Origin: a virus
Direction: 5' to 3' (one strand)
IMG/VR virus record: IMGVR_UViG_3300025112_000043
Location: 1-42,573 of that record
Length of the DNA: 42,573 nucleotides
Under the pieces are notes generated by a model. The model saw only the letters and a list, made by a program, of their open reading frames with translations. It made no database searches and was not told where the DNA came from. A program made the position numbers and the translations under genes. Shown in pieces: positions 34,039-42,393 of this stretch; the stretch's first letter is position 1; each line of letters starts with the position of its first letter.

Positions 34039-34828
34039 CTATGAGCCAGCGGGAGACATAAATCCTGACGAGCTTAACACCACTCTACTTACTGATGGGG
34101 TGGAGTTTAATCTTTTTGAGCAAAGCATTAGAGATTTTGTTTTAGCTCGCTTAGGTCACCCCGTTGTTAGGGTAGAGCTTACAGGTTATCAGATAAAAAC
34201 CTGCATAGATGAGGCTATTACTAAGCTAGACTACCATGCTCCCTTGTGGACTATGCAGTTTGCTTCCTTTATGGCTCTAGGAGGGGTAAATGTATACGAA
34301 CTTCCTAGGTATATCTTAAACAATCTAGAGTATGTGGTTTATAAAAAGACCCTGCTTACTATACAGTCGCAAGCTGGAACCTTGGAGTTTGATTTCTTTA
34401 TTAAGTATTTCCAGGACAACTACCTATTTACTGATTTTAGTGTGGGGGATTTCTACTTACTGCAACAAAACCTAGAGATGATGAGAAAGGTTCTTAGCCA
34501 GGAGGGGTCTTTTAATGTGCTGGATAACCGCATTCTTCAGATTTATCCCGTACCTGCCGTTAATCAAGAGGTTATTGTGGAGTACAGGGCATTGAACTCT
34601 AATACTATCCAGCCAGCCTACAGAAATTGGATACAGAAATTTGCTTTAGCTGTTTGTAAAACTGTTCTTGGGCAGATTCGTGGTAAGTATACTAACCTCC
34701 CATCTCCAGGAGGAGGTGCCACTTTGAATGGGGCCGCTCTTATCGCAGAGGGAGAAAAAGAAATGGAGAGACTGGAGAAGGAACTTCTAGATCAAATTGA
34801 AGAACCACCTACCTTTACTTGTTACTAA
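33965..34828 (+). CDS. gp13: Neck protein gp13-like
   Basis: A 287-residue protein (T4 gp13 is about 309). It has a helical bundle start (FEQSIRDFVLARLGHPVVRV; IKTCIDEAITKLDYHAP), a beta-rich middle (VNVYELPRYILNNLEYVVYK; ILQIYPVPAVNQEVIVEYRA) and the characteristic ending KFALAVCKTVLGQIRGKYTN followed by SPGGGATLNGAALIAEGEKE. gp13 with gp14 forms the neck ring that closes the filled head and receives the tail. AGAGG precedes the ATG. The stop overlaps the next ATG (TAATG), and gp14 and gp15-like genes follow in T4 order. Confidence 0.85.
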   Translation: MTAARPKILGYGNSFGVSHQKVLSDYEPAGDINPDELNTTLLTDGVEFNLFEQSIRDFVLARLGHPVVRVELTGYQIKTCIDEAITKLDYHAPLWTMQFASFMALGGVNVYELPRYILNNLEYVVYKKTLLTIQSQAGTLEFDFFIKYFQDNYLFTDFSVGDFYLLQQNLEMMRKVLSQEGSFNVLDNRILQIYPVPAVNQEVIVEYRALNSNTIQPAYRNWIQKFALAVCKTVLGQIRGKYTNLPSPGGGATLNGAALIAEGEKEMERLEKELLDQIEEPPTFTCY

Positions 34829-35397
34829 TGGGTACAGAGTTTAATACATATAAGGTTACGACACCTGTTCCTCCTCTTCCTGAGGTGGATGGGGAGAGTG
34901 TATTAAATCTTTTTGATCAAAATAATCCTGATATAAACTTATTTAATATAGTGGATGATGAGCTTATCAGGTTGTCAGGATCTCAGATGTATTATTATAA
35001 ATTCTTTCGAGGACCTCAGGATTATGATGAAGTGTATGGGGAACAGACCACTAAAGCTATAACGGCAGACCCTATTCTTGTACACGGGCATTATGAGCCT
35101 AGAGTGCTAGAGGAGAACTTAACTGAGTTCGGGATTGAGCTAATGAATGAGCAGCTTTTTGTATTTAATAAAAGTTACATTGAGCAAATCTTAGCTCGTA
35201 TTCCTATCCCAGGGGATGTGCTTCTTCCCAAATTTCAGAATCAAAAGTATGAAATATATCAGGTTCAGGAGGATAGCTTCGAAGCATATGGAGTTTACCA
35301 TATGGTTTGTTCGGCCAAACTCCTCAGGGATAATGATGCGGTACAGGATACACCTTTAGTGGATGATAACCCAGATATAGGGGTATACAGTGGCTAA
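34828..35397 (+). CDS. gp14: Neck protein gp14-like
   Basis: A 189-residue protein. A TTG nine bases upstream would extend the frame, but the ATG at 34828 overlaps the previous TAA as TAATG, the pattern used throughout the block, so I choose it. Segments such as YYYKFFRGPQDYDEVYGEQ, then ELMNEQLFVFNKSYIEQILA and IPIPGDVLLPKF followed by YEIYQVQEDSFEAYGVYHM, match what is expected of a gp14-type neck ring protein. T4 gp14 is about 256 residues, so this is a shorter form. Together with gp13 it would complete the head. It overlaps the next gene by eight bases. Confidence 0.8.
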   Translation: MGTEFNTYKVTTPVPPLPEVDGESVLNLFDQNNPDINLFNIVDDELIRLSGSQMYYYKFFRGPQDYDEVYGEQTTKAITADPILVHGHYEPRVLEENLTEFGIELMNEQLFVFNKSYIEQILARIPIPGDVLLPKFQNQKYEIYQVQEDSFEAYGVYHMVCSAKLLRDNDAVQDTPLVDDNPDIGVYSG

Positions 35398-36127
35398 TTT
35401 CTTTAATTCTAAAGGTGGGTCCTTCCTAGGGGAGGTGGACCCTAGTAGTATTACGCCAGCGAGGACCGCTAGAGACTTGTACATACACACTCTTACTGAG
35501 ATGTCTAAGGATCCTAGTATTATGCCTCTTAGCACTTACAAAGAAATTCTTAGATATTTAATAGCTAAATTTGGGACCTTTGTAGTCTTAGATTCTCAAA
35601 ATAAGTTGATAAATGTAAAGTGTATTCATGCTCGCCCAGAAAGAGCTATTGCTAAGATGACACAGACTACTAATATCATTCTTCCTACATGTAGCGTAGC
35701 TCAAATAGCTATACAGGAAGCTGAAAATAGAAGACGCATACACTCAATGCTTATGCATGAGACTGGATGGGATGAAAAAAAGCAGAGGGCTGTGAGAATT
35801 CTAAGATTTGCTGATCGACCAGTTACGCTAACTTATTCTCTAAATTTTTGGGCGAAATACATTTCCCACATAGATCAGTTATCGGAGCAGGTTCGTCTTA
35901 TGTTTAACCCTACCCTTTCTATTAATACTCCTCTAGAGTCGGGTACACCTGCATTTTTAGAGAGAGAGTCTGATGATTCTAAAGTAGTTCTATCTGACAG
36001 AGAGGATAGAATTATTAAAAAATCATTCAACATTCGTATCGAAACTTATATCAAAAGTCCTAGATTTCTTGTCACATCTACAGGGAAAATCACTGTATTA
36101 AATAGTGATACTGGTATAATTACTTGA
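35390..36127 (+). CDS. gp15: Tail terminator / tail completion protein, gp15-like
   Basis: A 245-residue protein (T4 gp15 is 272). It starts at a GTG preceded by AGGGG and overlaps the gp14 end by eight bases. The pattern VTLTYSLNFWAKYISHIDQL followed by S-E-Q-V-R-L-M-F-N-P-T is like the 'P...sY.l..w......l.eqi...F.P' core of tail sheath stabiliser/terminator proteins, and the C-terminal strand FNIRIETYIKSPRF fits a hexameric ring protein. The position after gp13 and gp14 and before the sheath is the strongest argument. This ring would cap the top of the sheath and tube and dock to the neck. Confidence 0.7.
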   Translation: MANFFNSKGGSFLGEVDPSSITPARTARDLYIHTLTEMSKDPSIMPLSTYKEILRYLIAKFGTFVVLDSQNKLINVKCIHARPERAIAKMTQTTNIILPTCSVAQIAIQEAENRRRIHSMLMHETGWDEKKQRAVRILRFADRPVTLTYSLNFWAKYISHIDQLSEQVRLMFNPTLSINTPLESGTPAFLERESDDSKVVLSDREDRIIKKSFNIRIETYIKSPRFLVTSTGKITVLNSDTGIIT

Positions 36128-36190
36128 TTATGAATTTTTTTATCTAAACTAAGGCGGGAAGGTAGTAAATATAGAAGGAGAACAGTAATC

Positions 36191-36367
36191 ATGAAACTCA
36201 TCACTAATGATAGTCTACAATCTTTTGAGGTATTTTTAAGAACACCTTCTGGTGCAAAATCCGTGTGGTTAGCACCCAAGAAATCCATAGTCGTACCAGG
36301 AGGCTACATTAGCGAACAGATAATGACAATGATTAATAGAAGATTACTCTCTCTTCGAAATGCATAG
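36191..36367 (+). CDS. 58-residue protein just before the tail sheath gene
   Basis: A short open frame with a very good ribosome binding site, AAGGAG at 36175-36180, ten bases before the ATG. The protein begins MKLITNDSLQSFEVFLRTPS, continues with a strand GAKSVWLAPKKSIVVPGGYI and ends with a basic helix. It is a compact beta-plus-helix design. The stop overlaps the ribosome binding site of the sheath gene, so the two are probably translated in tandem. The function is unknown; the pattern 'W..P..siVVP' suggests a small structural or assembly protein. It is below usual length thresholds and easily missed. Confidence 0.75.
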   Translation: MKLITNDSLQSFEVFLRTPSGAKSVWLAPKKSIVVPGGYISEQIMTMINRRLLSLRNA

Positions 36368-36377
36368 GAGTATTTAA

Positions 36378-38648
36378 ATGCCTAATTATGTGAGCCCAGG
36401 AGTCTATACAGTTGAAAAAGATATTAGCGAGTATAGTCCATCTATTAACCCATCTGTAGTAGGTATCGTAGGTTTTGCGAGTCGAGGACCTACCAATAAA
36501 GCTACTTTAATAACAAGCCAAAACCAACTAGCAACCATTTTCGGAGAACCTCATGAAAATATTTATGGGCAAGGCTTAGAGGGTGCGTTAAAAATTCTAG
36601 ACCAAACTAACAGCATGTACTTTGTTCGTGCGGCTACCAATGACACCTCTGCTGCTTCTGCGGCAGTGCCCTTCGGGGGGTGTCCTGCTGTAGCAGTTAG
36701 CTCAAATGGTTTTGGTTTAAATAATGCTCTTTACCTTAGAGTTCAAGCCTCTAACGGTACGGGAACTTCCGCTTTTGAAACTCACCCGTTAGGCAAAACC
36801 TTTAGTATCCCTACGAACACTATACCCTCTGGGGACGCAGGTTCAACCCAAGCAAAAGCCCTTAAAACTATTTTACATGGTGGAGGTGAAAGTGATGCTG
36901 TAGGGTGTTTCTTTAGTGAGGATGATTGGTCAGGATCTCAACTAAGCGGTGTTATAGCATCTAAATGGGCAGGATCAGGAGCTTGGATGACAGTAGAAGC
37001 CTTTAGCTCGTTAGATTCTAATGGGGGTTTAGGGCAGGGAGCTTCCGTCCTTAGACCCTTGGATGGGTCTGGAAACCTATCTGGGTATGGAGAAAACTCC
37101 AAGTTCGCTGGACCTGCTGACGGAATTAATAGTCCAGGCTTCGCTTCTTCAATTAAAATTTGGGGTACGCAACTTTCAGGGCTTAAGAACTTCACAGGGC
37201 AAGCAAATAACCTTTCGGGTCTTAACTATTTAGTAGAAAGTGTGTACGCTGGTGATGGATATAACGAAGGGGCAACTCCTACGGGAGGGACTAGCGGTGT
37301 TTCTGTGAAATACGAAGCCTTAGGAGGGGAAGGACTAGGAAACCTAATAGTTTATAGTGATGGGCAAGCTGAGGAAACTTTTCTTGTAAGTCTGGTGGCC
37401 TCTGGGGGATCCTTCTGGGAGGATGTAATTAACACAGGTTCTACAGACCTTAAATCTGATTACATTAAAGGTAACATGGTTTCATCGAATGTTACTTTTG
37501 GTGTGTCGGCTCTTAATAACTTTATCCGTAAAGCTACAGACTTAGGTACAGAAGGCTCCGCTTTTGGTGGTATCGCACCTAGGTTCCTCTCAGGGGAAGG
37601 TGGAAATTTTGCTCGTAACTCTGACAGTACTGCATATGATCTGTTGGGAGATTCTAAAGTTGATGTTGGGTTAGCACCTAGATTCCCTAAAGCCGTGGAA
37701 GGAACTTATAGTTTGGCTTACGGAGTTGGTGATACACAAGATACTGACACCTTGGCTACAGCCTTAATCGGAAGTAATTCAGTTGACCCCAAGACGGGCA
37801 TGCAAGCTTTAGATGATGATTCTTTAAACATCTCTATAGCCGCAGTGCCTGGAGTTCACATTCAATCAGTACAGAATAATCTTATTACCTTAGCTGAAAA
37901 TACTCAGAACTTTATTGCTGTGGTGTCACCACCTTATGCTATAGGCACTGTTCAAAATGCTATCGAGTGGACTAACGGTCAAACCACCTCTCGTACAGCT
38001 TCCATTAACAGTTCCTACGCTGCTATGTATTGGCCTTGGGTCCAAACTTTCAGCGTAGCTGATGGTAAGAACAGGTGGTTTGACCCAGCTATTTACGGTG
38101 TAATGAGCATGTGTAATACAGATGATGTAGCAGACCCTTGGTTTGCCCCTGCTGGTCAAGCGAGAGCACTCATTGGTAACATGGGAGCAGAGAATGTAGA
38201 AGTCAAATTGAACCAAGGGGATAGAAATACTATGTATTCCGCAGGTAACGCTTTGAATCCTATTGTAAACTTTGTTCCTCAAGGGATAATGATATTCGGT
38301 CAGCGCACTGCTCAACGCAAGCCTACCGCATTAGATAGAATCAATGTTAGAAGACTTATGATTTACATTAGAAAGGTGATCTTAGAAACTACCCGTCAGT
38401 TTATCTTTGAGCCTAATGATGGATTTACATGGGAAAGAATTTCAAATGTTATCAACCCCTTCCTTAATGACATCAAACAGCGGCGAGGTATAACAGAGTT
38501 CAGAGTTGTCTGCGACGAAACAGTTAACACCCCTGTTAGAATTGATCGTAACGAGATGTGGTGTAAGGTATTAGTGAAGCCAACCAAAACTGCTGAGATG
38601 GTGGTCTTCGAACTAAATGTAACTAATCAATCAGCAGATTTAGGATAG
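36378..38648 (+). CDS. gp18: Contractile tail sheath protein gp18-like
   Basis: A 756-residue protein, slightly longer than T4 gp18 (659). The N-terminus (YVSPGVYTVEKDISEYSPSI then VVGIVGFASRGPTNKATLIT) is the classic sheath start, and 'FGEPHENIYGQGLEGALKIL' follows. The C-terminus has DRINVRRLMIYIRKVILETT, FEPNDGFTWERISNVINPFL and RVVCDETVNTPVRIDRNEM, the conserved sheath core. The central 450 residues are a Gly/Ser-rich beta-type insertion, presumably the surface-exposed domains that vary among sheaths. AGGAG at 36366-36370 precedes the ATG. The tube gene follows ten bases after the stop. Confidence 0.95.
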   Translation: MPNYVSPGVYTVEKDISEYSPSINPSVVGIVGFASRGPTNKATLITSQNQLATIFGEPHENIYGQGLEGALKILDQTNSMYFVRAATNDTSAASAAVPFGGCPAVAVSSNGFGLNNALYLRVQASNGTGTSAFETHPLGKTFSIPTNTIPSGDAGSTQAKALKTILHGGGESDAVGCFFSEDDWSGSQLSGVIASKWAGSGAWMTVEAFSSLDSNGGLGQGASVLRPLDGSGNLSGYGENSKFAGPADGINSPGFASSIKIWGTQLSGLKNFTGQANNLSGLNYLVESVYAGDGYNEGATPTGGTSGVSVKYEALGGEGLGNLIVYSDGQAEETFLVSLVASGGSFWEDVINTGSTDLKSDYIKGNMVSSNVTFGVSALNNFIRKATDLGTEGSAFGGIAPRFLSGEGGNFARNSDSTAYDLLGDSKVDVGLAPRFPKAVEGTYSLAYGVGDTQDTDTLATALIGSNSVDPKTGMQALDDDSLNISIAAVPGVHIQSVQNNLITLAENTQNFIAVVSPPYAIGTVQNAIEWTNGQTTSRTASINSSYAAMYWPWVQTFSVADGKNRWFDPAIYGVMSMCNTDDVADPWFAPAGQARALIGNMGAENVEVKLNQGDRNTMYSAGNALNPIVNFVPQGIMIFGQRTAQRKPTALDRINVRRLMIYIRKVILETTRQFIFEPNDGFTWERISNVINPFLNDIKQRRGITEFRVVCDETVNTPVRIDRNEMWCKVLVKPTKTAEMVVFELNVTNQSADLG

Positions 38649-38658
38649 GAGAAAAACA

Positions 38659-39210
38659 ATGGCAGACGCATATTATGACGCTAATCGAACAATAGATGGG
38701 TTAAATGCCCCTCTGATATCTAATGAGTTAGATTCTGTTCGTGCATACCAATGGGAAGTAACTTTTGGTTTTGAGACTGGTGCGAATTTTGAAACACTAG
38801 CAGCTAAACAAGTTAACGGTATCGGTTATCAAGTAGAGGATATCGAAGTTAACAGAGTGAATGATAAGGTTTACTACCCAGGAAAACCAAGCATGGATGA
38901 ATGCGTAATAACCTTTGATAACATTCGAGAAAAGAAAATAAGTGAGATGCTTTTTAAGGTGTTTAAAGTAGTTTATGATCCTCTTACTGGGGACTTTGCA
39001 AACATGCAATCAGCTACAACTAAAAGTGCTATTAAGCTAACTCAACTGAAGCCTGATATGACAGTCTTCAATCAGATAGGTCTGGTAGGGGCTTATCCTA
39101 AGAAGTGGACCTGTGCTGAATATAACTACTCCACTAATGATTTCCATACTGTAGAGATGACCTTCCGTTATGATTTCATTAATCATACGAGTACAGGTGT
39201 GTTCTCATAA
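38659..39210 (+). CDS. gp19: Tail tube protein gp19-like
   Basis: A 183-residue protein (T4 gp19 is 163). It includes YQWEVTFGFETG, then a loop and IGYQVEDIEVNRVNDKVYYP, followed by ECVITFDNI, and near the end WTCAEYNYSTNDFHTVEMTF then R-Y-D-F-I. This is the tube fold with stacked strands, and the spacing matches gp19-type proteins. It forms hexameric rings inside the sheath. AGGAG at 38647-38651 overlaps the sheath stop and precedes the ATG. A strong hairpin sits in the following gap. Confidence 0.92.
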   Translation: MADAYYDANRTIDGLNAPLISNELDSVRAYQWEVTFGFETGANFETLAAKQVNGIGYQVEDIEVNRVNDKVYYPGKPSMDECVITFDNIREKKISEMLFKVFKVVYDPLTGDFANMQSATTKSAIKLTQLKPDMTVFNQIGLVGAYPKKWTCAEYNYSTNDFHTVEMTFRYDFINHTSTGVFS

Positions 39211-39232
39211 GATAGTGGCTTGTATTACATAA

Positions 39233-39261
39233 AGTCCAGTCCATTTGCCGTGGACTGGACT
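39233..39261 (+). other. Strong perfect hairpin after the tail tube gene
   Basis: AGTCCAGTCCA-TTTGCCG-TGGACTGGACT is a perfect 11-pair stem with a seven-base loop. There is no T run after it (CTCCCATCT), so it is not a standard intrinsic terminator. It could stabilise the 3' end of sheath and tube mRNA or partially attenuate read-through. The next gene begins 20 bases later. Confidence 0.6.
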
Positions 39262-39280
39262 CTCCCATCTATAATAAGTT

Positions 39281-41887
39281 ATGAACTATTTTGAAGAACT
39301 GCTGGAAAGTTACTCCCAATTAAAAAAAAGAAAGCTAGTTATTCGAATAGATGAGAGGGGAGAATTTCAGGAACTTCAACGCCAGAACCCAGAAAAGGCT
39401 CAACAGATAGAGGTAAAGCTTCAACAAGAGTTTGAGGGGTATAGTGGTGGCGTAGTTAAGTCTGGGGAGCAGATAAAGGCGGGGTCTCTTAATGCGGTTG
39501 AGGTTCCAGAAGGGCAGAACGCAGCCAATATGGCACTCCCTGTTGAGAATCAGGCTTATGTTGTAAACATTCAACCCAAGGAAGTAGGGGGCGAAGTTGG
39601 TGCGGCTGTTTATTTTAGAGCCCCAGGTCAGACAACCAACACAATGATTATTTCCGCTGCTGGGAATGTAAACCCTAAAGCATTCGGGCAATACAAAAAT
39701 GCTTTAGCTCAGGTAGAAGAAGGTCTCCCTATGCTTGATGGGGATGTGGATACTTCCCTTATGAATGCTGGTAATTTGCTAGGAGTAGAAAACACCTCTC
39801 TTGTCAAGCAGTCCCTCCAAAACCTAGTAGGTCTCATTCGGAATGCTGCGGATCAACCTGACGCTGCTGATGAGGGGTGGGCTAGGACGGAGGGGGTTGG
39901 TGTTCAAGGTCCCGCTTCCTATATCACAGGCAACAGGCAACAGTCTTTAGAAAGAAAACTAAGTAGGTTACAGTTTGTAAAGATAAACCCAGCAACAGAG
40001 GGATTAGAAGTTGCTGAAGTCCTCCCTCAAGTTAAGGCTAACCTATTAGAGAGTGCTCTTCAATCCATGGAGAATTTGTACAGTTTTGGTAGTAATTTTA
40101 ACTCCAAAGCTGCTAAAGATAAAGCTTGTACTCTTTTGTCTAACTCTATTAAGAGGGATGTGGGGGGAAAAATAGTAGCTTTAACGGGTGAAGATAATTC
40201 CGAAGGAATTCGTTTCACTCCTAGCCCTGCTGATAGGTGGTTCATGAAAAGGGCAGAGCAAATTTGTGATACAGCAATAGCCGATGCTCCTAGGGGTAAG
40301 GTTGATCAACATAGTATTAATGATTATATAGGGAAAACTAGTGAGTCTGCGGGAGTTGCTTTAGTAGCTCTAGGGGTAATACATGAGCTAATGGATGGTA
40401 ATGAAGACGCACTCAATAAACTATCAGAGTATGTTCGAAAGACTGTTATTAAAGATATTAACTTGTTTAGGGCTTCTTTCGGCAAGTGGATCTCTTCTGT
40501 AAAGACGGGTTCAACTGACGAGGAAGGCGCAGCGGTAGCCTATGTCGCTGATAAACTAAGTGATTATATTGGTATTGATTCAAGTGAAGTTATGGGTTTC
40601 TTTTCGAGGTTAGGTCGCTTGCAAGAGCCATTAACTAAGGCTTTAGACCCTGATATAGTTGTAAATGTAGGCAAGGAGAAGGGCCAAGGATTCGCAGCGG
40701 ATAATAATTTTATTTTTATGTCTTCTAAAGGAGGTAAATCTGCGGAGGAGCGAGCTAAACAAGCTCATGCTAATGCGGGAGTGAAGTGGAACGCTAAAAA
40801 AAACAAAGCTACTTTACGAGATCTACTAAAGAATGCAGACTCTAAGAAACTGTGGATGGATATTCATAGTCTAAGTGATGATGATCTAAACCAAGAAGTA
40901 TATTTTTTGGGAGACGGATTAAAAACTAAAGCTGTCCCATATACTGAGAGCACCTTAGGTGAAAGTGATAGGTTGGATGATGTTGTAGATGGTATAGCTG
41001 ACACGGAGGTTAAGGAAGGTTATGATGCTACAGTGCGTAAGAGATTAGGTATAAGTGAAGCTGAGGAACAGGGAGTTAGAGATTACAATAGTGAGCTTAA
41101 AGATATTAAAGCTGACATAGATACTCTATTCCCTCAAGGGGGGCTGGAAGTATTCGATCCAGAAAAAGGTAATATAACCTCTAGTGACGGCAAGGCTCAG
41201 ATGGGTATTATTAAAGATATTATAACTAAAAGCTCTACTTTCGAAGACATAGAGCACGGACCTATTCTCCGACTGTTTAAGGATCAAAAAGGCAGGGAAC
41301 TAGATCTTTCTGATCCTGTTAACATGGCTAAAGTTAATGAAGGTTTGAAAAGATACCTAACTGCTTTAAGGGTTACACAAGATTCAAACGATAGAAATAA
41401 GAAGGGTGAGTTAACAGCTAAAGCTGCTCAATCTAGACTGTGGGTGATGTATGCTGCTCAATTTGTGGGGGGTGTGGATCATGAAGAAGCCTCAACTGTA
41501 CAAGACCTTCCTTCTATGAGAACAATGACAGGTCCACACATGGGAACTCTTAATGATGCCACAAAAGGGATCCTAAATGATACTTGGGATGTAGAAATGC
41601 CATCCCCAAGAGGAGAACATGGTCATCCAGGGGCTGCGTTACTTCTTTCTAACAGAGAAGACGCAGCAGATAGATTAAGCTTTAGACAAAGTAGAACATG
41701 GGGGGCAGGTGGGAAGGCAAATACAAGGTGGAGTCTGGTGCAGCCTAAGTATTCTTTTGAAAAACGAGCTAAAATTAACGAAGTCGTAGGGGAGGCATCT
41801 AGGGAGGATGCAAGTATCTTATACCAGTATATTAATAATCAAGGTAAACTCCTTGAACAACTGGTGGGACTAATTAAAACCACTTAG
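39281..41887 (+). CDS. Large unrecognised protein, possible internal head protein
   Basis: An 868-residue protein I do not recognise. It begins MNYFEELLESYSQLKKRKL, a short amphipathic acidic helix followed by basic residues, and contains L-L-E (7-9), a possible L-x-E cleavage site. Such leaders resemble the capsid-targeting peptides of T4 internal head proteins, which suggests, but does not show, packaging into the prohead and trimming by the gp21-like protease. The rest is mixed helix/sheet and soluble, with helical stretches such as GVIHELMDGNEDALNKLSEY and a possible small globular domain at the end (PSPRGEHGHPGAALLLSNRE). There is no tape-measure-like repeat or membrane segment. The weak leader and absence of a ribosome binding site leave expression unclear. 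It ends overlapping a convergent - strand gene by 14 bases. Confidence 0.75.
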   Translation: MNYFEELLESYSQLKKRKLVIRIDERGEFQELQRQNPEKAQQIEVKLQQEFEGYSGGVVKSGEQIKAGSLNAVEVPEGQNAANMALPVENQAYVVNIQPKEVGGEVGAAVYFRAPGQTTNTMIISAAGNVNPKAFGQYKNALAQVEEGLPMLDGDVDTSLMNAGNLLGVENTSLVKQSLQNLVGLIRNAADQPDAADEGWARTEGVGVQGPASYITGNRQQSLERKLSRLQFVKINPATEGLEVAEVLPQVKANLLESALQSMENLYSFGSNFNSKAAKDKACTLLSNSIKRDVGGKIVALTGEDNSEGIRFTPSPADRWFMKRAEQICDTAIADAPRGKVDQHSINDYIGKTSESAGVALVALGVIHELMDGNEDALNKLSEYVRKTVIKDINLFRASFGKWISSVKTGSTDEEGAAVAYVADKLSDYIGIDSSEVMGFFSRLGRLQEPLTKALDPDIVVNVGKEKGQGFAADNNFIFMSSKGGKSAEERAKQAHANAGVKWNAKKNKATLRDLLKNADSKKLWMDIHSLSDDDLNQEVYFLGDGLKTKAVPYTESTLGESDRLDDVVDGIADTEVKEGYDATVRKRLGISEAEEQGVRDYNSELKDIKADIDTLFPQGGLEVFDPEKGNITSSDGKAQMGIIKDIITKSSTFEDIEHGPILRLFKDQKGRELDLSDPVNMAKVNEGLKRYLTALRVTQDSNDRNKKGELTAKAAQSRLWVMYAAQFVGGVDHEEASTVQDLPSMRTMTGPHMGTLNDATKGILNDTWDVEMPSPRGEHGHPGAALLLSNREDAADRLSFRQSRTWGAGGKANTRWSLVQPKYSFEKRAKINEVVGEASREDASILYQYINNQGKLLEQLVGLIKTT

Positions 41888-42380
41888 CTTGATTAGATGC
41901 TAGTAGATCATCTAATTTGTAGATAGCGTACTCTATTCCAGACCCAATTGTTATGTGGGGGATGTATGCATCAAAAATATTTCCCCAAGTAATAGCTAAG
42001 ATAGGTCTACGGTCCTGCTGGAACAGTACTAAAGGTAGCTTGTCGCATTTTTGTGAATCTTTTTCACATTGATTAATAAAACCCCACAAGGCAGAGCTAT
42101 TATCTAATAAGCTATAAATATTCTCTTTGTTATACCCTTTTTTACATTCAATACAGAACTTAAAGCTTTGCGGTGTTATTAAATCTCCGTATATATGTAA
42201 GTGCTTAGGTAGTTTATGAGTTGTAGCAAATGCTCCTGACCCAGGTGATCTACTAAATTCTTTAGTATCAAACTGTTCATTAAGTAGCTTTGCTATTTTT
42301 CTTTCAAATGAACTTCCTTTAGTTCTACTATTAATTCTTTTTTTTTCTTTTAATTTTGATAAATCGTATTCATCTTTCAT
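41874..42380 (-). CDS. PDDEXK nuclease, Holliday-junction-resolvase-like
   Basis: A 168-residue protein and the only real gene on the - strand. Residues 20-80 have TKGSSFERKIAKLLNE with Glu26, then SRSPGSGAFATT, then YGDLITP with Asp66, and FCIECKKG with Glu78-x-Lys80. The E...D...ExK arrangement with a G-D and I-E-C-K core is that of the PDDEXK fold, most like archaeal Hjc-type resolvases and similar phage endonucleases. It would cut branched DNA before packaging or act as a nuclease in recombination. It ends inside the last codons of the 868-residue gene. Its start is only 13 bases from the divergent start of the next + gene, so its promoter must lie within that gene's 5' region. Confidence 0.75.
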   Translation of the reverse strand: MKDEYDLSKLKEKKRINSRTKGSSFERKIAKLLNEQFDTKEFSRSPGSGAFATTHKLPKHLHIYGDLITPQSFKFCIECKKGYNKENIYSLLDNSSALWGFINQCEKDSQKCDKLPLVLFQQDRRPILAITWGNIFDAYIPHITIGSGIEYAIYKLDDLLASNQAKWF

Positions 42381-42393
42381 ATAATATTATAGT

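Noticed and set aside
34819-34827. TTG start extending the gp14-like protein by three residues
   Set aside because: The ATG at 34828 forms a TAATG overlap as in neighbouring genes; the extension adds only M-L-L.
39270-39277. TATAATAA box before the 868-residue gene
   Set aside because: Only three bases from the ATG and two mismatches to the late box; spacing is not workable for a promoter.
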